Assembly (NCBI GenBank): GCA_028872685.1
Contig: JAPKEI010000207.1
Coordinates: 1-5,299, forward strand
Length of the DNA: 5,299 bases
Reading direction: 5' to 3'
DNA from: Verrucomicrobiota bacterium
GTDB taxonomy: Bacteria > Verrucomicrobiota > Verrucomicrobiia > Limisphaerales > UBA1100
Numbering within the stretch: position 1 is the stretch's first letter; every line of letters begins with the position of its first letter. The position numbers and the translations under genes are program-made. The notes beneath the pieces are model-generated. The model saw only the letters and a program-made list of their open reading frames with translations. It was not told the origin of the DNA and did no database searches. Shown here piece by piece: positions 1-5,299 of this stretch.

Positions 1-1256
1 ATACGCGCAAGCTCCAACGTGGCGATTTGTTTGTGGCATTGCGCGGTGAAAATTTTGATGGCAACCAATTCGCCGCCGTCGCCATCGCGACTGGAGCGGT
101 GGCGGCGGTTGTGGATTCGCCCTGCGATGCGCCTGTTATTTTAGTGGAAGACACCCGCCTCGCGTTCGGCCATCTGGCGGCCGCCCATCGCGCGGAAATG
201 GACGCCACGATTTTTGGCATCGCCGGTTCCAACGGCAAAACGTCTACCAAAGAAATGCTCGCCGCAATACTGCGTGCACAGATGGAAACGCTCCACAGCG
301 AGGCTAGTTTTAATAACGACGTCGGCGTTCCTTCTACGCTGATGTCCATCGAGCTGCGCCATCGCGCAGTAGTGCTGGAGTTGGGCACCAATCATCCGGG
401 CGAACTGGCACCTCTCGTCAAAATGGCCGCGCCGCAATTCGGACTTCTCACCGGGATTGGCCGCGAACACTTGGAATTTTTTGGCAATCTTGAAGGCGTC
501 GCGCGTGAGGAGGGCGTGCTCGGCGAATTATTGCCCGCCGGTGGAAAACTTTTTCTGTATGGTGACGACGATTGGAGTCAATCAATGGCTGAACGTAGCA
601 ACGCGCCGGTGATCACTGTGGGTTTCGGCGAAGCCAACGACTGGCGCGCGGACAATGTACAAGTTACCGAAAATGGCACACATTTTGTTGTACGCGCGCC
701 AACGGAGGAATGGAACGGCGAATACACCACGCCGCTGCTCGGTCGCCACCAAGCGGCCAACGCCACGCTTGGCATCGCGGCGGCGGCGGGATTGGGTGTC
801 AATCGCGAGACCATCGCGCGCGGTTTGGCTGAATGTCCCACGCCGGCAATGCGTTTGCAGTTGAGAGAAAAAAACGGCGTACGCTGGCTAAACGATGCCT
901 ACAACGCCAATGCTGATTCCGTTGTGGCAGCGCTGGAAACGCTGGCCAGTTTGGAGGTTAAAGGAAAACGATACGCCGTGCTGGGTGATATGGCTGAGTT
1001 AGGCGAACACGCTGAACCGGCACATCGCGAAGCCGGCGAGCGAGCGGCATCGAGGGTGGATGGTTTGATCGCTGTGGGCGCGAACGCAGCGATCACAGCT
1101 GGTGCCGCGCGAGATGCGGGTTTGGTAAAAGCCGAAGCCGTGCCGGATGCCGAAGCGGCTGCTTGCGTTTTGCGCAAATGGCTGCAGTCGGATGATGCAG
1201 TGTTGTTGAAAGCGTCGCGTGCGGCGCGATTGGAGCAATTGGAAGATTTGATTTAA
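1..1256 (+). CDS. murF: MurF, UDP-MurNAc-tripeptide:D-Ala-D-Ala ligase (5' end missing)
   Basis: Cytoplasmic Mur ligase that joins D-Ala-D-Ala to UDP-MurNAc-tripeptide using ATP, the last cytoplasmic step before MraY. The frame is open from base 3, and the codons before the TTG at 27 already read TRKLQRGD, continuing into LFVALRGENFDGNQF. This is the conserved MurF N-terminal block, so the TTG is internal and the gene starts left of the window; by comparison with E. coli MurF about 30 residues are missing. Visible motifs are the P-loop GSNGKTS (225-245), NNDVGVPSTL, ELGTNHPGE, the GREHLEFFG block (459-485), GRHQAANA, LNDAYNANADS (891-923), VLGDMAELG, and a C-terminal KASRAARLE close to the usual KGSR motif. 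The residue aligned with the carbamoylated lysine of MurD/E/F is Glu (510-512). The ligase family is certain; MurF rather than MurE rests on the HLEFFG and NAN motifs and on position before mraY. Confidence 0.96.
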   Translation, partial: TRKLQRGDLFVALRGENFDGNQFAAVAIATGAVAAVVDSPCDAPVILVEDTRLAFGHLAAAHRAEMDATIFGIAGSNGKTSTKEMLAAILRAQMETLHSEASFNNDVGVPSTLMSIELRHRAVVLELGTNHPGELAPLVKMAAPQFGLLTGIGREHLEFFGNLEGVAREEGVLGELLPAGGKLFLYGDDDWSQSMAERSNAPVITVGFGEANDWRADNVQVTENGTHFVVRAPTEEWNGEYTTPLLGRHQAANATLGIAAAAGLGVNRETIARGLAECPTPAMRLQLREKNGVRWLNDAYNANADSVVAALETLASLEVKGKRYAVLGDMAELGEHAEPAHREAGERAASRVDGLIAVGANAAITAGAARDAGLVKAEAVPDAEAAACVLRKWLQSDDAVLLKASRAARLEQLEDLI

Positions 1257-1262
1257 GGGAGG
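1257..1262 (+). promoter_or_regulatory. Shine-Dalgarno-like GGGAGG directly abutting the mraY start
   Basis: The whole 6-nt gap between the murF TAA and the mraY ATG is GGGAGG, a good anti-SD match but with no spacer before the ATG, whereas the usual spacing is about 5-9 nt. The next in-frame ATG (1299) would remove the MFYYL start that resembles the common MLYYL start of MraY proteins, so 1263 remains the best start. Initiation may depend on ribosomes finishing murF (inference). Confidence 0.5.
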
Positions 1263-2441
1263 ATGTTTTATTATTTAAGTCAATTACCGGAATGGCTGAT
1301 GGCAAACGGGCACGCTCAATGGGGCGACTGGCTCTCGCCGCTGCGTGTGTTCCAGTACATTACCTTTCGCGGTGCGGGCGCGGCGGTGACGGCGTTGGTG
1401 TTGTGCTGGCTGTTGGGGCCGATGGTCATCCGCTGGCTCAAGCGCATCGGCGTGCGGCAGGAATATCAAGACCGCGCGCGCAAGGATGGCAAGATGACTG
1501 ATGGCGTTTCCAAACGCGGCGTGCCGACTATGGGCGGATTGCTCATCGTGGGAGTTATCGATCTCTCGGCGCTATTGTGGGCGCAATGGAATCCGCTCGT
1601 CACCCTCACTTTGCTTTCAATGTTGGTGTTGTGTCTGCTGGGTTTTTATGATGACTACTCAAAAATCACCCGCCAAAACAGTGACGGACTCACAGAAAAA
1701 GTGAAGCTCGTCGTGCAGTTTGTGCTCAGCGCAACCATTGCCGTTTACCTTTGGCGTTTGGAAGAAACGCGGCAGCTCATCACTGATGTGATGGTGCCCT
1801 TCCTCAAAGACCCGATTCTGTCTGGCCCGTCGGCCACGATGGTGATTTCGTGGGCTGCCGTTATGGGGGTGGTCATCACCGTGTGCGCCATCATGGGCAG
1901 CTCCAACGCGGTAAACTTCACAGATGGACTTGATGGCCTCGCGGTCGGTAGTGTGCTGATTGTGTCGATGGTATTTTATGTGTTTACTTACATAGCTGGA
2001 AACGCAGAATTGGCTCGGGAATTATACGTGCCCGCCGTGTCCGGTGCGGGCGAACTCTCGGTGGTATGTGCGGCCATGATGGGCGCTTGCCTCGGTTTCC
2101 TATGGTTTAATTGCTTCCCCGCGCGCGTGTTCATGGGCGATACCGGTTCATTGGCGCTGGGCGGTTCATTGGGCATCGTTGCGGTGCTTGTTCATCAACC
2201 TTGGGTGCTCGTCATCGCTGGTGGTATTTTTGTGCTCGAGGCGGCATCGGTCATTCTTCAGCGGAGTTGGTTCAAATGGACACGCATTAGAACCGGTGAA
2301 GGTCGCCGCATCTTTCTTATGGCGCCGCTGCACCATCATTTTGAGAAAAAGGGCTGGCACGAAAACCAAGTGGTCGTGCGGTTTTACATCATTGGTATTC
2401 TCTTCGCCGTGCTCGCGCTTGCTACGCTGAAACTGCGCTGA
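1263..2441 (+). CDS. mraY: MraY, phospho-N-acetylmuramoyl-pentapeptide transferase
   Basis: Integral inner-membrane enzyme that transfers phospho-MurNAc-pentapeptide from UDP to undecaprenyl phosphate, making lipid I. The 392-residue protein is hydrophobic along most of its length, as expected for a family with about ten membrane helices. Conserved blocks in order: FQYITFR (30-36), SKRGVPTMGG (83-92), the acidic pair in FYDDYSKI (Asp130 and Asp131), NAVNFTDGLDGLA (215-227), FLWFNCFPARVFMGD with Asp293, SLALGG, and the MAPLHHHFEKKGW motif with His357-359. These include the Mg2+/active-site aspartates and the HHH motif known in the family. It is about 30 residues longer than E. coli MraY (360), with extra length near the N-terminus (about residues 9-25) and probably in the loop around residues 170-195. 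It lies 6 nt after murF and 3 nt before murD, so very likely in one operon. Confidence 0.98.
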   Translation: MFYYLSQLPEWLMANGHAQWGDWLSPLRVFQYITFRGAGAAVTALVLCWLLGPMVIRWLKRIGVRQEYQDRARKDGKMTDGVSKRGVPTMGGLLIVGVIDLSALLWAQWNPLVTLTLLSMLVLCLLGFYDDYSKITRQNSDGLTEKVKLVVQFVLSATIAVYLWRLEETRQLITDVMVPFLKDPILSGPSATMVISWAAVMGVVITVCAIMGSSNAVNFTDGLDGLAVGSVLIVSMVFYVFTYIAGNAELARELYVPAVSGAGELSVVCAAMMGACLGFLWFNCFPARVFMGDTGSLALGGSLGIVAVLVHQPWVLVIAGGIFVLEAASVILQRSWFKWTRIRTGEGRRIFLMAPLHHHFEKKGWHENQVVVRFYIIGILFAVLALATLKLR

Positions 2442-2444
2442 CCC

Positions 2445-3824
2445 ATGGATTGGGTAGCAAAAAAAGTATGCGTCATCGGCCTAGGCCGCAGTGGCGTGGC
2501 GGCGGCGGAGTTACTTCTGCAACATGGTGCAAGCGTAACTGCGGTGGACACCGCCGATTCGCCCGCGCTAAAACAAATCGCCAGTACGCTTACGGACAAA
2601 GGAGCAACTTGCCAAGTTGGCGCGAGTGAAATTTCCGAAGCATTTGACCTTGCCGTCATCAGCCCCGGTGTGCGGATGGACCTTCCTTTGATGGAAAGTC
2701 TTCGTGCACGTGGTGTGCCGATGTGGGGTGAGTTGGAACTGGGTTGGCAATTCACCGAATGCCCCGCCATCGCTATCACCGGCACCAATGGCAAAACCAC
2801 CACCACCGAATTGGTTGCCTCACTGCTCGGCCAAGCCCAACGCCGCACGGTAGCCGCCGGAAACATCGGTACACCGCTCTGCGCTATGGCCGGCCAATCG
2901 CGGGAGTTGGACGCGGTCACACTCGAGGTTAGTTCGTTTCAACTCGAAACCATTGCTGAATTTCGGCCCGCCATCGGGGTGTTACTCAACCTCGCGTCCG
3001 ACCATCTCGACCGCCACGGCTCGATGAAAAATTACATTCGCGCAAAGGCGCGTTTGTTTGAAAACCAAAAGTCCTTCGATTACGCCATCGTGCAACTTGA
3101 GGCATTGCGGGAATTGGACAAACTCAATCTAAACCCGCCCTCAAAAATTATAACTATCAGTGCCACAGATGCCACCGCCGATTTGTATATGGATCGCAGC
3201 TTGCTCGTGAGCCGGTTGCCTGACTGGGCCGGTCCCATTCTTGACCTTGACGATTGCTCGCTCGATGGCCTGCACAATGCCGAAAATCTTTTGGCCACAG
3301 TGGCCGTGGGGCATTGCCTTAAAATTTCTGTGGCCGAAATGAAAAGAGCACTTAGCGCCTGCCGGGCTGGGCCGCACCGGTGCGAAACCGTTGTCGAAAT
3401 TAACGGCGTACGTTTTGTGAACGACTCCAAAGCCACCAACGTTCATGCCCTATGCAGTGCTCTGCGCGCTATGCCACCGGGTGTTTCGCCAAAAAATATC
3501 TGGCTCATTGCCGGCGGGCAGGGCAAAGGGCTAGATTTTCACGCCGCCGGACCGGAGATCGCCCGGCGAGTAAAAGGCGCCTTACTTCTGGGCGAGGCCA
3601 GGGAACAGATTCGGGCTGCTTGGGGCCTATTTTCCCCTTGCGAATTGGTGGCAAATTTGGTAGAAGCAGTGGCAGAAGCAAGGAGGAAAGCTGTTCCCGG
3701 AGATGTGGTTTTGCTGTCACCGGCTTGTGCCAGTTTTGATCAATTTGACAGCTATGAACATCGGGGTCGTGCATTTTGTCAGGCAGTGGCAGGGCAGGGC
3801 GCGGACACCCGAACCGGCGTTTGA
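2445..3824 (+). CDS. murD: MurD, UDP-MurNAc-L-alanine:D-glutamate ligase
   Basis: Cytoplasmic ATP-dependent ligase that adds D-glutamate to UDP-MurNAc-L-Ala. The 459-residue protein has the three-domain MurD plan. The N-terminal nucleotide-sugar-binding fold begins VIGLGRSG (10-17). The central ATPase domain has P-loop GTNGKTTTTE (113-122), AGNIGTPL (138-145), EVSSFQLE (161-168), DHLDRHGSM (186-194) and the expected carbamoylated lysine at K201 in YIRAKARLF. The C-terminal domain has GPHRCE (309-314), FVNDSKATN (324-332), IAGGQGKGLDF (355-365) and LSPACASFDQF (424-434). Length is close to the usual 440-460. The ATG lies 3 nt after the mraY TGA with no recognisable Shine-Dalgarno in the preceding 20 nt, which suggests termination-reinitiation coupling to mraY (inference). 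The TGA stop lies inside a perfect inverted repeat. All catalytic motifs are intact. Confidence 0.98.
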   Translation: MDWVAKKVCVIGLGRSGVAAAELLLQHGASVTAVDTADSPALKQIASTLTDKGATCQVGASEISEAFDLAVISPGVRMDLPLMESLRARGVPMWGELELGWQFTECPAIAITGTNGKTTTTELVASLLGQAQRRTVAAGNIGTPLCAMAGQSRELDAVTLEVSSFQLETIAEFRPAIGVLLNLASDHLDRHGSMKNYIRAKARLFENQKSFDYAIVQLEALRELDKLNLNPPSKIITISATDATADLYMDRSLLVSRLPDWAGPILDLDDCSLDGLHNAENLLATVAVGHCLKISVAEMKRALSACRAGPHRCETVVEINGVRFVNDSKATNVHALCSALRAMPPGVSPKNIWLIAGGQGKGLDFHAAGPEIARRVKGALLLGEAREQIRAAWGLFSPCELVANLVEAVAEARRKAVPGDVVLLSPACASFDQFDSYEHRGRAFCQAVAGQGADTRTGV

Positions 3825-3830
3825 ACGCCG
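3815..3830 (+). repeat. Perfect 7-bp inverted repeat spanning the murD stop codon
   Basis: CGGCGTT and AACGCCG flank a 2-nt centre (equivalently a 6-bp stem with loop TTGA), and the murD TGA falls in the centre and first base of the right arm. The sequence after it is CAACCGCTCC with no T run, so it does not look like an intrinsic terminator by itself. It could be a 3' mRNA stability hairpin or chance in GC-rich DNA. Confidence 0.4.
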
Positions 3831-3856
3831 CAACCGCTCCGGGAAAAATCCGAATG

Positions 3857-3891
3857 GCGTGTGACTGTTCACACGCTGTCAACAAGTTTTT
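3857..3891 (+). terminator. Candidate weak intrinsic terminator after murD
   Basis: GCGTGTGA pairs perfectly with TCACACGC over 8 bp around the tetraloop CTGT (3857-3876). A run of five T follows at 3887-3891, 10 nt beyond the stem. The stem is strong, but the T run is farther away than in a textbook terminator, so it may be leaky or only an attenuating or 3'-end-protecting structure. It sits in the one large gap of an otherwise tight operon, where partial termination would set murD and LysM/ftsW expression apart. The hairpin is seen directly; the role is inferred. Confidence 0.4.
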
Positions 3892-3957
3892 CACAATGGG
3901 TTTGGCGGGCCATCCTCCGTGCTGTTAACTAATGCCTCGCCTGCGGGCGTGGGAAAC

Positions 3958-3967
3958 AAAGGAGGTG
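3958..3967 (+). promoter_or_regulatory. Near-perfect Shine-Dalgarno not used by the annotated LysM start
   Basis: AAAGGAGGTG is an almost complete anti-SD complement, the strongest in the window. It lies 46 nt upstream of the LysM protein ATG, too far to serve it, but GGAGG ends 10 nt before an ATG at 3976 that opens a six-codon ORF. A CCTCC at 3914-3918 could pair with its GGAGG core, although only over 5 bp. Confidence 0.5.
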
Positions 3968-3969
3968 TC

Positions 3970-3986
3970 AACCCGATGTTCGGGTT
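3970..3986 (+). repeat. Perfect 7-bp hairpin containing the mini-ORF start codon
   Basis: AACCCGA and TCGGGTT form a 7-bp stem with loop TGT, and the ATG at 3976 lies at the top of the stem and in the loop. The following bases are TCCACTATAAAAAAGG, with no T run, so it is not a standard terminator. Its position between two ribosome binding sites suggests possible control of translation initiation, which is inference only. Confidence 0.4.
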
Positions 3987-3996
3987 TCCACTATAA
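3976..3996 (+). CDS. Possible six-codon leader peptide upstream of the LysM gene
   Basis: ATG TTC GGG TTT CCA CTA TAA would encode MFGFPL. Support comes from placement: a near-perfect Shine-Dalgarno (3958-3967) with usable spacing before it, a start codon inside a perfect hairpin, and a stop that ends 4 nt before the ribosome binding site of the LysM gene. Translation would open the hairpin and deliver ribosomes next to that site. No amino-acid run suggests classical attenuation. The ORF is far too short to call from composition, and it may be accidental, with the SD a remnant of an older start. Confidence 0.25.
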   Translation: MFGFPL

Positions 3997-3999
3997 AAA

Positions 4000-4005
4000 A
4001 GGAGA
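4000..4005 (+). promoter_or_regulatory. Ribosome binding site of the LysM gene
   Basis: AGGAGA lies 8 nt before the ATG at 4014, a standard spacing, and fixes that start. No alternative in-frame start with comparable support is seen upstream, and the frame is closed by a TAA at 3930. Confidence 0.75.
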
Positions 4006-4013
4006 GTGTTAAT

Positions 4014-4931
4014 ATGAAGGAAACCAATCCAATCATTCCGCCGGGATTAAACTTTGAAGGCGCAAGCCGGGGGCGATCTAATATGCGAATGGCCGTTATC
4101 GTCGTAGTGCTGCTGCACGTGGCGCTATTCACCGGCATCCTGTTCAATGCCTGCAAGCAAAAGGAGGAAGGTGCTGAAGGCCCTAAATCTACCGCCGAGC
4201 AAATGGCAGAAATCGCCGGTCCCGCACCAAAGCCAAAAGACGAAATCCTGCCCGATCCTGTTCCCACCCCGCCGATTGGCAATGAAGGGTTCGGTGGCGG
4301 TCCTATTACTGCGCCACCCATGGGTAACGCTGGCTTAAATGGTGGACCTATTTCTGCGCCCCCGATAGGTGTCGGGTCAGTTCCGTCTCCGGTTCCTTCA
4401 TCGGGTAACGTTGTGCCCGAACCTTTTCCCGCGCCCATTCCGCCGCCACCTGTTACTGGCACCTTGGAACATGTTGTGGCCAAGGGGGATTCGTTTTTTT
4501 CCATCGGCCGTAAGTACAATGTGGGGATGAACGCGGTGGCCAAGGCCAATCCGAATATTATTCCGACGCGTTTACGCATCGGTCAGAAAGTCATCATTCC
4601 TGCCGTGGCACCCAAGCCGGTGAATGCGTTACCCACGCTCGATGCGTCCAATACGTACACCGTGAAAAGCGGTGACACACTGGGTCACATCGCGCTCAAA
4701 TATCGCACCAAGGTTGCCAACATAAAAACGGTAAACGGGTTGACTTCTGACTTCCTTAAGATCGGTCAAAAACTCACCGTGCCGGCCCGCGCCATAGCAC
4801 CACCCGCACCGGTTCCAGCTACTGCACCTGCATTGTCTCCAACCACCGGCCTGCCAATCAGTGTGCCGGCACCGCCTACGGCGGTGGGGCCATCGAGCAG
4901 CAGCGTAGTGGCGCCTCCGCCCGCGGAGTAA
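4014..4931 (+). CDS. Membrane-anchored protein with two LysM domains, in the dcw cluster
   Basis: Predicted peptidoglycan-binding protein of 305 residues; no enzymatic domain is seen. Order: a polar N-terminal tail with basic residues (1-25), one hydrophobic segment (about 26-45), a Pro/Gly-rich linker (about 67-148) with a 15-residue repeat, LysM 1 (about 152-197, HVVAKGDSFFSIGRKYNV to IGQKVIIPA), a short linker, LysM 2 (about 214-258, YTVKSGDTLGHIALKY to IGQKLTVPA), and a Pro/Ala-rich C-terminus. Basic residues before the hydrophobic segment favour N-terminus in the cytoplasm and LysM domains outside, where this family binds GlcNAc-containing glycan. Cys47 just after the segment gives a poor lipobox (FNAC, Phe at -3), so a lipoprotein is possible but less likely than a plain anchor. 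It has its own good RBS and stops 15 nt before ftsW, which suggests a role near septal wall synthesis (inference). LysM identity is secure; the function is unknown. Confidence 0.93.
   Translation: MKETNPIIPPGLNFEGASRGRSNMRMAVIVVVLLHVALFTGILFNACKQKEEGAEGPKSTAEQMAEIAGPAPKPKDEILPDPVPTPPIGNEGFGGGPITAPPMGNAGLNGGPISAPPIGVGSVPSPVPSSGNVVPEPFPAPIPPPPVTGTLEHVVAKGDSFFSIGRKYNVGMNAVAKANPNIIPTRLRIGQKVIIPAVAPKPVNALPTLDASNTYTVKSGDTLGHIALKYRTKVANIKTVNGLTSDFLKIGQKLTVPARAIAPPAPVPATAPALSPTTGLPISVPAPPTAVGPSSSSVVAPPPAE
4269..4373 (+). repeat. Imperfect 45-bp tandem repeat coding a Pro/Gly linker
   Basis: Two 45-bp units (4269-4313 and 4314-4358) and a 15-bp partial third encode PPIGNEGFGGGPITA, PPMGNAGLNGGPISA and PPIGV (residues 86-120 of the LysM protein). 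The period is a multiple of three, so gain or loss of a unit would only change linker length. The units have diverged at many bases, so the duplication is not recent. The segment probably acts as a flexible spacer between membrane and LysM domains. Confidence 0.8.
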
Positions 4932-4946
4932 GGGTGGCCAGCCGCC

Positions 4947-5299
4947 ATGCGGTACGCCACCACCATTTTGGCTTTCTGCGTGGCCGGTCTGTTAGCGCTG
5001 GGCATGGTGATGCTCTATAGTGCCGGCATGGCCACGGGCGGCGCGCGTTATTTGATGATGCAGCTCGTGTGGGGCGGGCTTGGGTTGGCTGTTTGTTTCG
5101 CTGCCACTTCAATTGATTATCGGATTCTGCAACGTTTTGCGATGCCGCTCTTTATCGGGACGTTGGTGCTGCTGGTGCTGGTTTTGATTCCCGGCATCGG
5201 CATCAAACTCAATGGCGCGCGCCGGTGGTTTGACCTCGGGCCAATGAATTTTCAACCCTCTGAGCTGGCCAAAATTACCTTGCTCATCGCTATTGCCGC
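4947..5299 (+). CDS. ftsW: FtsW, SEDS-family septal peptidoglycan glycosyltransferase (3' end missing)
   Basis: Multi-pass inner-membrane SEDS protein; FtsW polymerises lipid II at the division septum together with the class B PBP FtsI. The visible 117 residues start MRYATTILAF, contain three hydrophobic segments (about 4-26, 35-53 and 64-83) and the family block GARRWFDLGPMNFQPSELAK (90-109), which is diagnostic for FtsW/RodA/SpoVE. The short N-terminus, lacking a long cytoplasmic tail, still gives the usual first helix with LYSA. FtsW rather than RodA is inferred from position after murD in a dcw cluster. The ATG has a modest AGGGTGG (4930-4936) 10 nt upstream that overlaps the LysM stop codon, so coupling to the LysM gene is likely. 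The frame is open to the window edge. Confidence 0.93.
   Translation, partial: MRYATTILAFCVAGLLALGMVMLYSAGMATGGARYLMMQLVWGGLGLAVCFAATSIDYRILQRFAMPLFIGTLVLLVLVLIPGIGIKLNGARRWFDLGPMNFQPSELAKITLLIAIA

Noticed and set aside
27..29. TTG as the start codon of murF
   Set aside because: The codons before it already encode the conserved TRKLQRGD part of MurF, so it is internal to a gene cut by the window edge.
2384..2920. 178-codon minus-strand open frame across the mraY-murD junction
   Set aside because: It lies opposite conserved MraY and MurD coding sequence, has biased low-complexity content and no known motif; an antisense shadow.
3865..3896. Two DnaA-box-like sites (CTGTTCACA and TTTTTCACA)
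   Set aside because: They carry two and one mismatches to TTATNCACA, there is no AT-rich unwinding region or dnaA/dnaN nearby, and the first is part of a hairpin arm.
3854..3928. A 24-codon Cys-containing ORF (MACDCSHAVNK..., ends CC) in the murD-LysM gap
   Set aside because: It has no convincing Shine-Dalgarno, overlaps the terminator-like hairpin, and a short open frame of this length is expected by chance.
3902..3930. TTGGCG and TTAACT as a -35/-10 pair with 17-nt spacing
   Set aside because: Only 4 of 6 and 3 of 6 consensus bases match, too weak to report as a promoter.
3992..3997. TATAAA as a -10 promoter element for the LysM gene
   Set aside because: It lies just before the RBS, so transcription would start inside or after it, and there is no -35-like hexamer at the proper distance.
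3968..4579. Long minus-strand open frame opposite the LysM gene
   Set aside because: It is Pro/Gly-rich only because it mirrors the repeat linker, has no recognisable domain, and the plus-strand LysM motifs are unambiguous.

Overview
This window is a stretch of the division and cell wall (dcw) cluster of a Gram-negative-type bacterium. All recognisable genes are on the + strand: the 3' part of murF, complete mraY, complete murD, a complete gene for a membrane-anchored protein with two LysM domains, and the 5' part of ftsW. The LysM gene between murD and ftsW, the MraY ending in an HHHFEKKGW-type motif, and the moderately high G+C content point to Verrucomicrobiota or a relative in the PVC group. 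That placement rests on remembered family features, not on a search.

Layout: murF (1-1256, truncated on the left), 6 nt, mraY (1263-2441), 3 nt, murD (2445-3824), a 189-nt gap, the LysM gene (4014-4931), 15 nt, ftsW (4947 to beyond 5299). The first three genes are packed tightly enough for translational coupling. The 189-nt gap is the only real break. It holds three inverted repeats, one of them a terminator-like hairpin followed by five T, and a six-codon mini-ORF behind a near-perfect Shine-Dalgarno sequence just before the LysM gene's own ribosome binding site.

How the genes work together: MurD and MurF are cytoplasmic ATP-dependent amide ligases that add D-Glu and D-Ala-D-Ala to the UDP-MurNAc peptide. 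MraY moves the finished phospho-MurNAc-pentapeptide onto undecaprenyl phosphate to give lipid I. FtsW polymerises lipid II at the septum. The LysM protein would sit in the inner membrane with two peptidoglycan-binding domains outside the cytoplasm, so a role near FtsW in sensing or organising septal wall is a reasonable inference.

The core genes are ordinary. Points worth a second look are the LysM protein itself, the leader region before it, and a MurF in which the lysine that is carbamoylated in most MurD/E/F enzymes is replaced by glutamate, while the MurD next door keeps it.
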